A stretch of 64,000 bases of DNA from Imperialibacter roseus (GTDB taxonomy: Bacteria > Bacteroidota > Bacteroidia > Cytophagales > Cyclobacteriaceae): contig NZ_CP136051.1 in assembly GCF_032999765.1 (NCBI RefSeq), positions 1,712,417 to 1,776,416 on the forward strand. The letters run 5' to 3'. A program made the position numbers and the translations under genes. Shown here piece by piece: positions 8,326 through 17,484 of this stretch. Each line of letters begins with the position of its first letter. The stretch's first letter is position 1. The notes under the pieces were generated by a model. It had not been told where the DNA came from. It ran no database searches and was given only the letters and a program-made list of their open reading frames with translations.

Positions 8326-9438
8326 CTACATCTTAAAGAAAATCTTCCGTTGGTACAGCCAATAGCACAGATACCAGGTGAAGACCCACGCCGCCAAAGC
8401 CGCAAATAAGGCTTGCCAATGTTCACCTGCGCCGAGCAAACCGGTGAAGCCGCCAGCGAAGACCGCCAGGGTCTTATTGAGCCATTGGTGGCCAACCGTT
8501 TCAAAAAACAAGTAAATGAAGATGGAGTTCATTCCAACTACTGTGGCTATTAGTACCCCTCTTTGTCGTTTTCTGATATCGACCCACCAAAAAAGAAGTG
8601 CCACAAAAAGAATTACCCACCCAGCCGACGCAATAGTGAACGAGCTGGTGGCGATTCTCTTGATTATAGGAGTGATGCCAGCCAAATCCATCGCAAAACC
8701 TACGGCCAAAAAGCTGGCTCCAGCTATTGACAACCGTTTTAGTTTCACCGACGATGGCTTGCCCTCCATTAGCCATTTGCCTATCAACACTCCCCAGATG
8801 GTGTGCGCTGCAGTAGGAATAAAGTTGATGGTTACCCAGCCTCCCCCGTTGATTTTGCCCATCAGCACCGTGTCCATGTAGTTGCCAAAGTTGTGTTGAT
8901 CTACGAATGGCTGGTCGAAGCCTGGCATTAAAATGAAACGATACAGAAGTTCTGTGAGCACCAGCAATCCAATTGATATTGTGAATTGGAATGCAAATGA
9001 CTTCCTAATAATCAGGTAAGCAATAAGTGTGGTTACCGACAGTTGGGTCAGCACATTCCAAAGCTCCCAGACCAGTTTGCCGCTGTACACACAATGCAGT
9101 GCCGTACCTGCTATCAGCAACTTGAGGCACCTGATTAGTATGTGCTTCCAATTGTCTTCCCAGCTAATGCCCTTCTTTTCTTTCTGTATATAGGAAAGAT
9201 ACATGGCCGTGCCTGCCATGGTCATGAAAGCGGGTTGTATCAGGTCCCAGAAGCGGAGGCCATTCCACGGGTGGTGAAAAAACTGGATCATGATATAACT
9301 TCCAAGGAAACTCTCAGGGCTTAGTTCGTGGATGGAGTCCCACACCCGACAAGCTTCGCCTGCAAGTAATATCATTATTAGCCCCCTCATTACATCGAGA
9401 GATACCAGTCGCTGGTTTGCTAGTGCGGGCGTTGACAT
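8326..9438 (-). CDS. HGSNAT-like membrane acyltransferase (DUF5009/COG4299)
   Basis: Polytopic membrane protein of 370 aa with roughly ten helices, of the family that includes heparan-alpha-glucosaminide N-acetyltransferase. Signature parts are LVSLDVMRGLIMILL at the N-terminus, FHHPWNGLRFWDLIQPAFM and GGWVTINFIPTAAHTIWG. Relatives move an acetyl group across the membrane onto a terminal glucosamine. It starts 3 nt after the stop of a sulfatase, which is a suggestive pairing because HGSNAT and sulfatases act in the same heparan-degradation route in animals. Actual substrate unproven; many Bacteroidota members are called DUF5009 proteins only. Confidence 0.85.
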   Translation of the reverse strand: MSTPALANQRLVSLDVMRGLIMILLAGEACRVWDSIHELSPESFLGSYIMIQFFHHPWNGLRFWDLIQPAFMTMAGTAMYLSYIQKEKKGISWEDNWKHILIRCLKLLIAGTALHCVYSGKLVWELWNVLTQLSVTTLIAYLIIRKSFAFQFTISIGLLVLTELLYRFILMPGFDQPFVDQHNFGNYMDTVLMGKINGGGWVTINFIPTAAHTIWGVLIGKWLMEGKPSSVKLKRLSIAGASFLAVGFAMDLAGITPIIKRIATSSFTIASAGWVILFVALLFWWVDIRKRQRGVLIATVVGMNSIFIYLFFETVGHQWLNKTLAVFAGGFTGLLGAGEHWQALFAALAAWVFTWYLCYWLYQRKIFFKM

Positions 9439-9441
9439 AGC

Positions 9442-11289
9442 TTAATTCAATTTGTCAAGGATGTGGTTGATAGCTTTTGGTGTCTCGCTGATGGCCTGCC
9501 CCACGCTGTCGGTAAGTGATTGCTCGAGGGCTTGCTTTGCAGGAAGTGCATCCATTCCAAATTCTTCAAGCACGTTAGCTGCATACACCCGGGTAATCGC
9601 TCTGGGAGATTGCAGTTCGGAGACGCAGATATCAAGCGCTTCTTTCTTAACTCCCGATTTGTAAAGGGCTTCAGCGACAGCCAGCCGCACACTTGCCGAG
9701 GGATCTTTAGCCATTTTGAGCAGAGCGGCTTTTGTTTCGGGTGATTTGTCCTCCAGTATCATGGTGCCGGTAACTGCCCAATACCTTACGGCTGCGTTGG
9801 GGTCATCAAGCCTCTTGATCAACTCAGGCAGCGCAGAAGGATCACGCATACTTGCCAGGTCGGCGGTTTCAATCACGTAGTCCATCCGGAAGTCTTTGCC
9901 TCTCACATAGTCGAAGACAGGCTGCACTTCCGATATTTCGGCCGTCATTGGCTCCGGCAGGAAGTTGGCATCGCTGATCTCTTTTACCCACTTTAGGTTT
10001 TCATTGCGAAGCTCCATCAAAGTATTAGCATATGCCGGGTCTGCTGCCAGGTTGTTGATGTTGTCCGGATCTTTTGCAACGTCGTAGAGTTCTTCGGCAG
10101 GCCTTGGCAGCCAAAACCTTGATTGCACGTCATTCAATTCACCATTTTTAAAAGCCTTTTCCCACGAAGGCATAGAGCGTGCCAGCCATAGGTAGTAAAG
10201 GTGCTGGCCATTGGGCTTGTGAGGCATGTAGTTCCTGATGTACCTGAACTGTTTGTCTCTCACACTTCTTACCAGATCAATTCTCTCATCCATTCTTCCC
10301 CGGTAAGCATGGACATATTGCTTCGGTTCCGCCTGCTGGCTACCTAAAAACGGCTTGCCCTGCATATAGTCAGGCACTGTTACGCCTGCCAGACTTAGAA
10401 CGGTTGGGCCAAAGTCCACAAAGTTAACCAAACGATCAATTTTAGAGCCTGCTGCTGATGGTGCCAGGTGCTTGTACTTCTCCGGGAAGTTGATAATCAA
10501 AGGGATGTGAAGTCCTGATTCGTACATGAATCGTTTGCTTCTGCCCAGCACTCCGCCATGGTCGGAGTAGTAAAAGACAATGGTGTTTTCGGCTTCACCA
10601 CTCTTTTTCAGGTCGGCCAGAATGCCAGCCACTTGAGAGTCCATTTGCTGTATACGGTCGTAGTACTGCGCCCAGTCGTGCTCCATGTCTTTGGTGCGGG
10701 GATGGTACGGAGGCATCGGGACCTTCGTAGGATCATGCTTCAACTCTCCCCAGGGAATCGAATCATGGATTTGACTTTCATGAGTAATGAAAATATTCTG
10801 CACATGGAAGAAGGGTTGACCAGGCTGCCGGTTCAGGTAAGTCGCCTTGTTACTTGACTCGTCCCAACATTCAGGTTGATCTACTGTATTGTAATCCTTC
10901 TTTGAGTTGTTGGTGGTGTAGTAGCCGGCATCTCTTAGATAGTTAGGAAAGAAACGCATGTAGTCCGGTATGGGGTAGGGGCTGCGCATAGGTAGCGTGC
11001 CAAGGGAATTGCTATACATGCCTGTGATGAGCGTCGACCGGGAAGGGGCACACACTGGTGTGGTGGCAAAGGCGTTAGTGTAGAGAACGCTGACGGCCGC
11101 CAGGGAATCGAGAGTGGGAGTGGTAGCGAAATCGTCGCCATAAGCACCAATAATGGGGCTATTGTCCTCACTGACAATCCATAGTATGTTGGGTGGGGTT
11201 AGTTCTTCTTTTTGCTCGCATGACCAAAAAAGACTAGTCATTAGGAGTAGGGTAATTAGGCTGCCTGGCTTTGCTTTATCAGCTAACAT
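9442..11289 (-). CDS. Lipoprotein sulfatase with C-terminal HEAT repeats
   Basis: Type I (formylglycine) sulfatase, 615 aa. The catalytic motif is C80-A-P-S-R84, followed by STLITG; its Cys would need conversion by an anaerobic or aerobic maturase not found here. Metal-binding EDNSP is near residue 41 and a GRSKRFMYESGLHIPLI loop lies downstream. The N-terminus is a lipoprotein leader ending FWSC (C24). The last 110 residues form HEAT-like helical repeats (LPELIKRLDDPNAAVRYWAV and later copies), seen in a subset of Bacteroidota sulfatases. The start is set at MLADKAKPG; an earlier Met at 11385 adds 32 residues without leader character. It is the first gene of the four-gene unit. Confidence 0.92.
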   Translation of the reverse strand: MLADKAKPGSLITLLLMTSLFWSCEQKEELTPPNILWIVSEDNSPIIGAYGDDFATTPTLDSLAAVSVLYTNAFATTPVCAPSRSTLITGMYSNSLGTLPMRSPYPIPDYMRFFPNYLRDAGYYTTNNSKKDYNTVDQPECWDESSNKATYLNRQPGQPFFHVQNIFITHESQIHDSIPWGELKHDPTKVPMPPYHPRTKDMEHDWAQYYDRIQQMDSQVAGILADLKKSGEAENTIVFYYSDHGGVLGRSKRFMYESGLHIPLIINFPEKYKHLAPSAAGSKIDRLVNFVDFGPTVLSLAGVTVPDYMQGKPFLGSQQAEPKQYVHAYRGRMDERIDLVRSVRDKQFRYIRNYMPHKPNGQHLYYLWLARSMPSWEKAFKNGELNDVQSRFWLPRPAEELYDVAKDPDNINNLAADPAYANTLMELRNENLKWVKEISDANFLPEPMTAEISEVQPVFDYVRGKDFRMDYVIETADLASMRDPSALPELIKRLDDPNAAVRYWAVTGTMILEDKSPETKAALLKMAKDPSASVRLAVAEALYKSGVKKEALDICVSELQSPRAITRVYAANVLEEFGMDALPAKQALEQSLTDSVGQAISETPKAINHILDKLN

Positions 11290-11394
11290 AGAGGTGTAGG
11301 TGTAGTTACAATCCAAAAGATAGCAAAAAGAAATTACAGGGTGGCCTGAAGATTGAGAAACGGCAAACACGATCCGACGAATCACTCCGAAAAT

Positions 11395-11430
11395 AAAAAG
11401 AAAAAGCCGGGCAAATATGCCACGGCCTTT
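11395..11430 (-). terminator. Terminator of the outer-membrane barrel gene
   Basis: On the minus strand GCCGTGGC and GCCCGGC form a stem with a short AT loop, followed by TTTTTCTTTTTATTTT. It lies 40-80 bp behind the barrel gene stop at 11474. Confidence 0.75.
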
Positions 11431-11473
11431 ATCCCTACCAAACTTAAATTATTCGTTTGCGCCTGATTCAGGC

Positions 11474-14065
11474 TTAATTTCCTCTGCCTCTTCTAGGGGC
11501 AGCAGCAGGAGCTGCAGCAGGGGCACCGCCTCCATTGCTATCACCACCGTCACCACCATCTTTCAGGTCGTCGTTTTGAATGGATTTTCTTCTGCGCTGT
11601 GGGCCATCAGTAGTTATTTTACCAATGCGATAGCTGAAGTTCAACGAGAAGCTTAGGTTATTTCTGATATCGACACTGTTTTGTACGATGATAGGAGTGA
11701 TGGTTTCGCTCTTCACTTTGAGCTTGGGGTTCAGGAAGTTTTGCACGCCAAGGCCAATGCTTCCACGCTTGTTGTTGAAGTCTTTCTTCACGCCCAGATT
11801 GTACATCCCAAACCCACCTCTGTAGCCCTGTAGCTCAGTTCTTCTCAAACGGAAAAAGCTAAACATCTGCAAGCCATATCCGTTGCCCAGGTCGTAGTTT
11901 CCGAAAAACCGTCCACTGATCACAATACCCGTATTACTGGCATTGTAAATGGGGTCAGGGTTATTGTTAGAAAGCACTGCATAGTACACATCTGAACCAC
12001 CATTCAGCATTAGCTTTCCAAAATTTATATTGGCAGAAAGGTTGATGCCGTAAGCATCTTCCTGGCCGATATTCTGGTAGGTGGTTCTGATGGTGTCGCC
12101 TCTTACATCACGCACGCTACTGATGGCGCCAGTGGTGTTGCGGACGAAAAGTGCTGTCTGCACAGAAGACCTTTTGAAGTAGGAGCTGTAGCCCAATTCA
12201 TAGTTGTTGGTGTATTCAGGGTCTAGTTCGGGGTTTCCAATTGAGATGTTCAACGGATTAGAAGCTTGTATGTTAGGGTTCAGAAACCTGATAGATGGGC
12301 GTTGTATTCTTCTGTTGTATCCCAGTTTTACCATGTTGCCGTTTTCCAGTTTCTTTGACAGGTTAACGCTTGGCACAATAACACCGTAAGATGGAATGTC
12401 GATGTCACTTTCAGTCTTGGTAAAAGCGGTTATAGTAGTGTATTCGTATCTGGCGCCTGCTTTCACGCTGTAGTTTTTAGGCAGGGTGGCAGTGTACGAC
12501 AAATACCCTGATGTAATTCCCTGTCTGTAATCCAGGTTGTTGTTGAGTGTAGTCCCTTCCAGCTGCACGTAGCTGCCATTTTCACCATCGGCGCTGAGGT
12601 AAGTGTAGTCGCTAACAGCGGTTCTCATGATTTGCTTGGCACCATATTCAACTAGCTGTTTGTCACCAATAGGGCTGGTGTAGTCAATTTGCAAAGTGGT
12701 TTCTTCGTCATAGCTGTCGTTGAGGTTTTTTAGCCTGGTCAACAGTGTTTCATCGTCTACATCGTAATTGTAGTTAGTGAAGTCATTTGTTCGGTCGTTT
12801 ATACTCCACATACCCATGATGGTAAGTTCTTTCTGAGGCTTATCAAATACGTGAGTGTATGCCAGGCTTACATCAATATTATTCGATAAATCCTTTGTTG
12901 TAACATCCTTTAACGTTTCCCTAACTAAAACACCGTCCTGAAAAGATTGGCTGGTTAGGTCGTCCTGAGTGCCCCTGCCATTTCTGGCTCCCAGCTGTAC
13001 TGATCCGGTCAGATAGTTTTTCTCATTGAAGTCATAATCAAGTCCAAAAGTGTATCGTCCAAATAGCCTGTTGGAGGTGGTGCTCGCTTCCTGGGTGGTA
13101 AAGGTTTCTACACCGTTGCTGATGGTAGTTTGCCTGTTTTCAAAACTACCTGTGGTGTTGTACTCTGACCTGCCGAAGCCACCCAGCGAAAGTCCCAGTT
13201 TCTTGGTTTTCAAAGCTCCATTCAGCCCCAGGTTTGAGCCTCGGTAGCCCACCCCTGTGTTGAGGTTAAGTGTGGCGCCCTGCAGGTTGTTCTTCTTGGT
13301 GATAATGTTTATAATTCCCGAAGTTCCTTCTGCATCATATTTAGCTGAGGGAGAGGTGATAACCTCCACGGACTTTATTTCGTCTGCGGGGATTTGCTTT
13401 AAAGCATCAGCAATATTGGCTGCCATGATCGCCGATGGCTTGTTGTTGATTAACACCCTAATGTTTTCATTGCCACGAAGGCTCACGTTGCCGTCCATAT
13501 CCACTGAAAGCATTGGCACACGTCTCAGCACGTCAGTAGCGTTGCCGCCTCTCGTGGTCGCATCCAATTCGGCATTGTATATAGTCCGGTCGACTTTTTC
13601 TTCCACCATGTCACGCTGGCTCACGACGGAAACTTCCTGCAGTACCTCGGTGGCAGATCCCAGCTTGATAACGCCAAGATTTACCTTATCTTTTTTGTCT
13701 TCAACAGTGATGCCTTCAATTACCTGCCTTTCATAGCCGATGAAAGAAATAGCTACGTTGTACGTACCTGGTTCAACCTTTGAGATTTTGAACTGACCTT
13801 TGTTGTCGCATACAGCGCCGTCGATGGGCTTGTCCGTCGCAGGGTCGATAAGCGAAACCGTGGCAAACTCTACTGGCTGATTTGTTTCAGTGTCCAGTAC
13901 AACTCCCTCAATTTCGCCGTTTCCGGCATCAGTTGCGGCTGCAGGCATGCTTCTGTAGCTGGCCTCCCCAGGAGCCTGCATAGGCGTATTGCTTATTGCT
14001 GCCGGCTGGGCTACGGCAAGTCCTACGCTGCCAATTGTAAACATGATGGTTAAAAGCTTTTTCAT
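11474..14065 (-). CDS. TonB-dependent-receptor-like outer membrane beta-barrel protein
   Basis: Outer-membrane protein of 863 aa. In order: signal peptide MKKLLTIMFTIGSVGLAVAQ; a carboxypeptidase-regulatory-like domain (about residues 50-130, with GEIEGVVLDTETNQPVEFA); a plug-like region (LRRVPMLSVDMDGNVSLRG, then VEVITSPSAKYDAEGTSGI); and a long barrel of the OMP_b-brl_3 type. The tail is rich in Gly/Ala/Pro with RRGRGN, an unusual low-complexity end. No SusD partner is next to it. It is followed upstream by a LytS/LytTR pair on the same strand, which could regulate it. Cargo unknown. The start is placed at MKKLL; a Met at 14107 is possible. Confidence 0.9.
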   Translation of the reverse strand: MKKLLTIMFTIGSVGLAVAQPAAISNTPMQAPGEASYRSMPAAATDAGNGEIEGVVLDTETNQPVEFATVSLIDPATDKPIDGAVCDNKGQFKISKVEPGTYNVAISFIGYERQVIEGITVEDKKDKVNLGVIKLGSATEVLQEVSVVSQRDMVEEKVDRTIYNAELDATTRGGNATDVLRRVPMLSVDMDGNVSLRGNENIRVLINNKPSAIMAANIADALKQIPADEIKSVEVITSPSAKYDAEGTSGIINIITKKNNLQGATLNLNTGVGYRGSNLGLNGALKTKKLGLSLGGFGRSEYNTTGSFENRQTTISNGVETFTTQEASTTSNRLFGRYTFGLDYDFNEKNYLTGSVQLGARNGRGTQDDLTSQSFQDGVLVRETLKDVTTKDLSNNIDVSLAYTHVFDKPQKELTIMGMWSINDRTNDFTNYNYDVDDETLLTRLKNLNDSYDEETTLQIDYTSPIGDKQLVEYGAKQIMRTAVSDYTYLSADGENGSYVQLEGTTLNNNLDYRQGITSGYLSYTATLPKNYSVKAGARYEYTTITAFTKTESDIDIPSYGVIVPSVNLSKKLENGNMVKLGYNRRIQRPSIRFLNPNIQASNPLNISIGNPELDPEYTNNYELGYSSYFKRSSVQTALFVRNTTGAISSVRDVRGDTIRTTYQNIGQEDAYGINLSANINFGKLMLNGGSDVYYAVLSNNNPDPIYNASNTGIVISGRFFGNYDLGNGYGLQMFSFFRLRRTELQGYRGGFGMYNLGVKKDFNNKRGSIGLGVQNFLNPKLKVKSETITPIIVQNSVDIRNNLSFSLNFSYRIGKITTDGPQRRRKSIQNDDLKDGGDGGDSNGGGAPAAAPAAAPRRGRGN

Positions 14066-14106
14066 CCTAAGGATCCTATTTGACTTTATGTTGTATGTTA
14101 GTTTCA

Positions 14107-14823
14107 TTACTTCACTGATTTTTTGTTCAGGTATGCCTGAAATGTTTCTTTATATGCGTCTGCAATCGTGATGCCCACCTGTCCAATGACCACTTTGTTT
14201 CTTTCTATCAGGTCAATGCGGTCTAGTCTCACAATAAAAGACCGGTGTATTCTCATGAATTGTTGAGATGGAAGCTGCTCTTCCAGAGATTTCAAGCTCA
14301 TCAGTGTCATGACGGGCCTTGTTTGATCCTGAAGGAATATTTTTGCGTAGTCTTTCAGCCCTTCGATATAAAGCACCTTCTTCAAGTCGATTTTTACCAG
14401 TTTATATTCTGATTTGACAAAAAGGGCATTGGGATCGGTTTCCGAGCTACCGCCTGAAGCCACCGATATCCATTCTCTGGCCTTATTTGCTGACTTCAGA
14501 AACTCCTCGTAGTTAAATGGCTTAAGCAAGTAGTCTATTGCGTCGACTTTGAAGCCTTCCAGAGCGTATTCTTCGAACGCTGTTGTGAAAACGACCTTGG
14601 GGCCATTTTTCAAAGATCTCGAAAGTTCCATGCCAGTAAGCCCAGGCATTTGAATATCGAGAAACAGTAAATCTATTTTTTCAGCGGCTATTTTTTCCAA
14701 GGCCTCATACGCACTACTGCATTTTCCAGCCAGCTCGAGAAAAGGCGTTTTTTCCACGTAGCCCTCAATAAGGTTGAGTGCCAATGGCTCATCGTCGACA
14801 ATCAGGCAGCGGATCTTTTTCAT
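14107..14823 (-). CDS. LytTR family response regulator
   Basis: DNA-binding response regulator, 238 aa. The receiver domain spans about residues 4-120, with acidic pocket D10, D11 and phosphoacceptor D56 in LLFLDIQMPG, and LKPF at the end. The C-terminal LytTR domain follows (KVLYIEGLKDYAKI, then MRIHRSFIVRLDRIDLI). It overlaps its histidine kinase by 4 nt, so the two form a cognate pair. The next gene downstream is the outer-membrane barrel, about 40 bp away, a possible target. Direct-repeat LytTR sites were not identified. Confidence 0.95.
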   Translation of the reverse strand: MKKIRCLIVDDEPLALNLIEGYVEKTPFLELAGKCSSAYEALEKIAAEKIDLLFLDIQMPGLTGMELSRSLKNGPKVVFTTAFEEYALEGFKVDAIDYLLKPFNYEEFLKSANKAREWISVASGGSSETDPNALFVKSEYKLVKIDLKKVLYIEGLKDYAKIFLQDQTRPVMTLMSLKSLEEQLPSQQFMRIHRSFIVRLDRIDLIERNKVVIGQVGITIADAYKETFQAYLNKKSVK

Positions 14824-15848
14824 AGCTTAATTTTTAGCTCTGTTTTGTAAATGCCGTCCGCTACATTATGCTCAATGCTGTATTTACCTGCATACATCAA
14901 GTCCAGCCTTTTTTCAAGATTGACCAGCCCTATGCCCGAACCACTTTTGTCATCGATAGTTTTGGGCAGGTTAGGGTTTGCAACTGTAAACGTCACTTCG
15001 CCCTCTGCCATTGCCAGCTCAAACTCAATGACTCCTTTTGCAGAACCGCTGGCCCCGTGTTTGAAGGCGTTTTCCACAAGTGGAAGGAAAAGAAGTGGGG
15101 TGATGGTGGCACCCTCCTGCACCTTGCTAAAATTCTTTTTCACCTTGATGTTAGCCGGAAGCCTTATCTCCATCAGGTCAATGAACTTCTCCAGAAACTC
15201 CACTTCTTTTACTAGTGATACTTTGCCTTCCTTGGCCTCGTAAAGCATGTAGCGCATCAGCTTGGCCAGGCTGTGAATAGTTTCCTTCGCTTTTTCAGGA
15301 GAGCTGTCTACAAGCGAGTATATATTGTTAAGTGAGTTGAAGAAAAAGTGAGGCTGCAACTGATACTGAAGATAGGTGAGCTCTGAATGCAATTGTGCAT
15401 TTTCGGAGTTTCTCCTTAGGTTTTCAGATTCAATCCACCTTTGCGTCATCCTCACTGCCATGCTAAGTCCAATAGTGATGATGGCCGTGATTGACTCCCA
15501 GTAAACTGAGAATATTTTGAAACTTGATGAGTGAGGCCGATCATGGCTTTCAAAAAAGATTTCTCTGATTTGACTGTGTAAAAAAATGCAGACTGCCACT
15601 AGCAGTATGTTGGAAACAATAAATCGCAGCCCTTTTCTGTCGAAAATGAATTTTTCAATAAAGATGAAGTAGTTTACATAGAAAATGATGACGGAGAATC
15701 CCATTGGCGCCCAGGTTCTGCGTGCCACAATGCTTATGTCGAGTGTGTCGCCATAAAAAACGAAGACGGGAAAGAAAAACAGAATGAACCATACTCCAAA
15801 ATGGAGGAGTATTCTCAAGTTCTTTCCGTTGGTTTCTATTATTGCCAT
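14820..15848 (-). CDS. LytS-type sensor histidine kinase
   Basis: Membrane histidine kinase of the His_kinase/LytS class, 342 aa. Four hydrophobic segments fill the first 130 residues with no recognisable periplasmic sensor domain. A short coiled linker leads to the His box LQPHFFFNSLNNI with H167 as phosphoacceptor. The ATPase domain follows, with PLVENAFKHG (N box) and GSGIGLVNLEKRL (G box). It is translationally coupled to the LytTR regulator downstream. What it senses cannot be told. Confidence 0.95.
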   Translation of the reverse strand: MAIIETNGKNLRILLHFGVWFILFFFPVFVFYGDTLDISIVARRTWAPMGFSVIIFYVNYFIFIEKFIFDRKGLRFIVSNILLVAVCIFLHSQIREIFFESHDRPHSSSFKIFSVYWESITAIITIGLSMAVRMTQRWIESENLRRNSENAQLHSELTYLQYQLQPHFFFNSLNNIYSLVDSSPEKAKETIHSLAKLMRYMLYEAKEGKVSLVKEVEFLEKFIDLMEIRLPANIKVKKNFSKVQEGATITPLLFLPLVENAFKHGASGSAKGVIEFELAMAEGEVTFTVANPNLPKTIDDKSGSGIGLVNLEKRLDLMYAGKYSIEHNVADGIYKTELKIKL

Positions 15849-16006
15849 GCTATGATTTTTACACTGATGACAGTGTCAACAGCCTATTAAACATACAAAG
15901 ATGGCTTAGAGTTGGCCTGTAACATTCACTAATGGACGTAGGGAGGGAATTTGAGGAAGAATGGCTGATTTTTGAGGATGGTTTTCAAGCAATTCCCTTA
16001 AAAAAC
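15849..16006. other. Intergenic stretch without a gene
   Basis: About 160 bp between the histidine kinase start and the terminator of the thioredoxin lipoprotein gene. No ORF with coding character, tRNA or clear repeat was seen. It should hold the promoter of the kinase-regulator pair. Confidence 0.6.
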
Positions 16007-16038
16007 GAAAGTGAAGCCCGTTTCCAGACTTCACTTTT
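16007..16038 (-). terminator. Terminator of the thioredoxin-like lipoprotein gene
   Basis: On the minus strand AAAAGTGAAG pairs with CTTCACTTTC around a GC-containing loop and is followed by a run of T. It lies 30-60 bp behind the stop at 16069. Confidence 0.75.
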
Positions 16039-16068
16039 CAAATTTTCAGGACGGGAAATGTGGGAGTG

Positions 16069-17289
16069 TTAGTACACTCTGCCTATCATCTCATGTTCTA
16101 CAATGGCTCTTTTCAACTCGAGGAAGTCGACTTCTCCCTGGTGCTCGTACACCACTTTGCCTCCCGGCTCCACCAGTGCTGTGTAAGGCAATGCGCCGTC
16201 CCAACCGTCACCAAACGCATCAACCATAGCATAGTTGTCGCCGCCTGTAAATAGGTAGTTAGGCACTCCTGATTCTTTTTTGTCAAGAAACTCGAGCACT
16301 TTGTCTCTCTTTTCTGGCTTATCGGCCGAGATGGATACAAATTCGAAATCACGGGCGCCATACATGCGCTGAATAGCAATGAACTCGGGGTACTCGAGCA
16401 TACAAGGGCCGCACCAGGTAGCCCACACATTGATAAGTCTTAGCTTTTTCGAGTTGTCATTTTTTAGCAAAGTTTTGATTCCAGCCAAATCGATGTCTTC
16501 AACTTTCACCTCTCTGCTGTTCCAGTCCTTGTCCACCCGCTCTCTCATGTCTGTTTTCCATCCCCACTTTGTGGAGCAGCCGAAGACTTTTGTAACCGGC
16601 TCAGCAATAGGTTTTCCTTCAAGGGTAGCGTCTATGGCAGCCCTAAGATCCTCTGAGTTGGTGGTGCCAGGCTTTTCTACTTTGTCAAGACGACCATTGT
16701 AGGTCAACACTCTGTTGCTGTCGAAAACGAAAGCGTGAGGAGTAGCCACCGGGCCATATTGCAGAGAGGCTTCTTCAGTGTCGCCGTCGTACAGGTAAGG
16801 AAAATTGTAATCCATATAGTCGGCTCTGAGTTGCATAGCCGTATAGTCGTCGTTCAGGTCGGTGTACCCTAGTTCTTCGTAGAGTAGTCCCATAGGGCTG
16901 TTGGGCGAAATGGCTATCAGCTTCACACTTTTGCCTTTGTAATCGTTTACAACAGCTTTGATACGGTCCTCGTAGGCCTGGGCAGTAGGGCAGTGATTAC
17001 ATGTGAAAATGATCACAAGCACACTGGCCTCACTGAAATCATCAAGGGTGTAGAACTTTCCATCAACACCCGGTAGGTTGAAGTCTGGTGCTTTTGCTCC
17101 TATTTCCAGCGTTGTTACTTCTCTTTTGGCGATGAACTGCGGGTTGGCAACAAAAGCGGGCTTCATTTCACCCGATGCTTCCGTTTCAGTGGCTTCGGCA
17201 CTTTGGCTTTCATTTTTATTGCTTTGGCATGCAGAGAATATTGTGGCGAACACAATAACGGCAGCAAATGAATTCTTTAGAATTTTCAT
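16069..17289 (-). CDS. Lipoprotein with two thioredoxin-like domains (AhpC/TSA plus TlpA)
   Basis: Periplasmic thiol-disulfide protein of 406 aa. The leader ends in IFSAC (C21, lipobox). The first domain, about residues 60-240, is AhpC/TSA-like with CNHC at 97-100 in FTCNHCPTAQAYEDR, as in peroxiredoxin-like RedoxinB proteins. The second domain, about 255-406, is TlpA/ResA-like with WCGPC (C293, C296) and a cis-Pro in ALPYTALV. Two redox domains on one chain suggest internal electron transfer or a reductase for extracytoplasmic proteins. It is a single-gene unit with its own terminator. Start chosen at MKILKNSF; a Met 60 nt upstream lacks leader character. Confidence 0.88.
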   Translation of the reverse strand: MKILKNSFAAVIVFATIFSACQSNKNESQSAEATETEASGEMKPAFVANPQFIAKREVTTLEIGAKAPDFNLPGVDGKFYTLDDFSEASVLVIIFTCNHCPTAQAYEDRIKAVVNDYKGKSVKLIAISPNSPMGLLYEELGYTDLNDDYTAMQLRADYMDYNFPYLYDGDTEEASLQYGPVATPHAFVFDSNRVLTYNGRLDKVEKPGTTNSEDLRAAIDATLEGKPIAEPVTKVFGCSTKWGWKTDMRERVDKDWNSREVKVEDIDLAGIKTLLKNDNSKKLRLINVWATWCGPCMLEYPEFIAIQRMYGARDFEFVSISADKPEKRDKVLEFLDKKESGVPNYLFTGGDNYAMVDAFGDGWDGALPYTALVEPGGKVVYEHQGEVDFLELKRAIVEHEMIGRVY

Positions 17290-17428
17290 AGTTTCAATAA
17301 TAACAATATTAGGACGGTTTCGTGTCTGTCGATTTTTCGAACTTATCAATAACTTTGGCCAAAGGCAATGAAATGTGATGGTAGGAAGAGAAAATCATTG
17401 GGGAATGGGCAAAATACCCCCTAAACAG

Positions 17429-17455
17429 AAAGAGTGGACAAACGTCCACTCTTCA
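17429..17455 (-). terminator. Terminator of the small coiled-coil lipoprotein gene
   Basis: A perfect 9-bp stem, AGAGTGGAC with GTCCACTCT, around a 4-nt loop, with a T-rich tail on the minus strand. It sits about 30 bp behind the stop at 17485. Confidence 0.65.
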
Positions 17456-17484
17456 TTTTGATTATGTAATAGTCCACCGATTTT

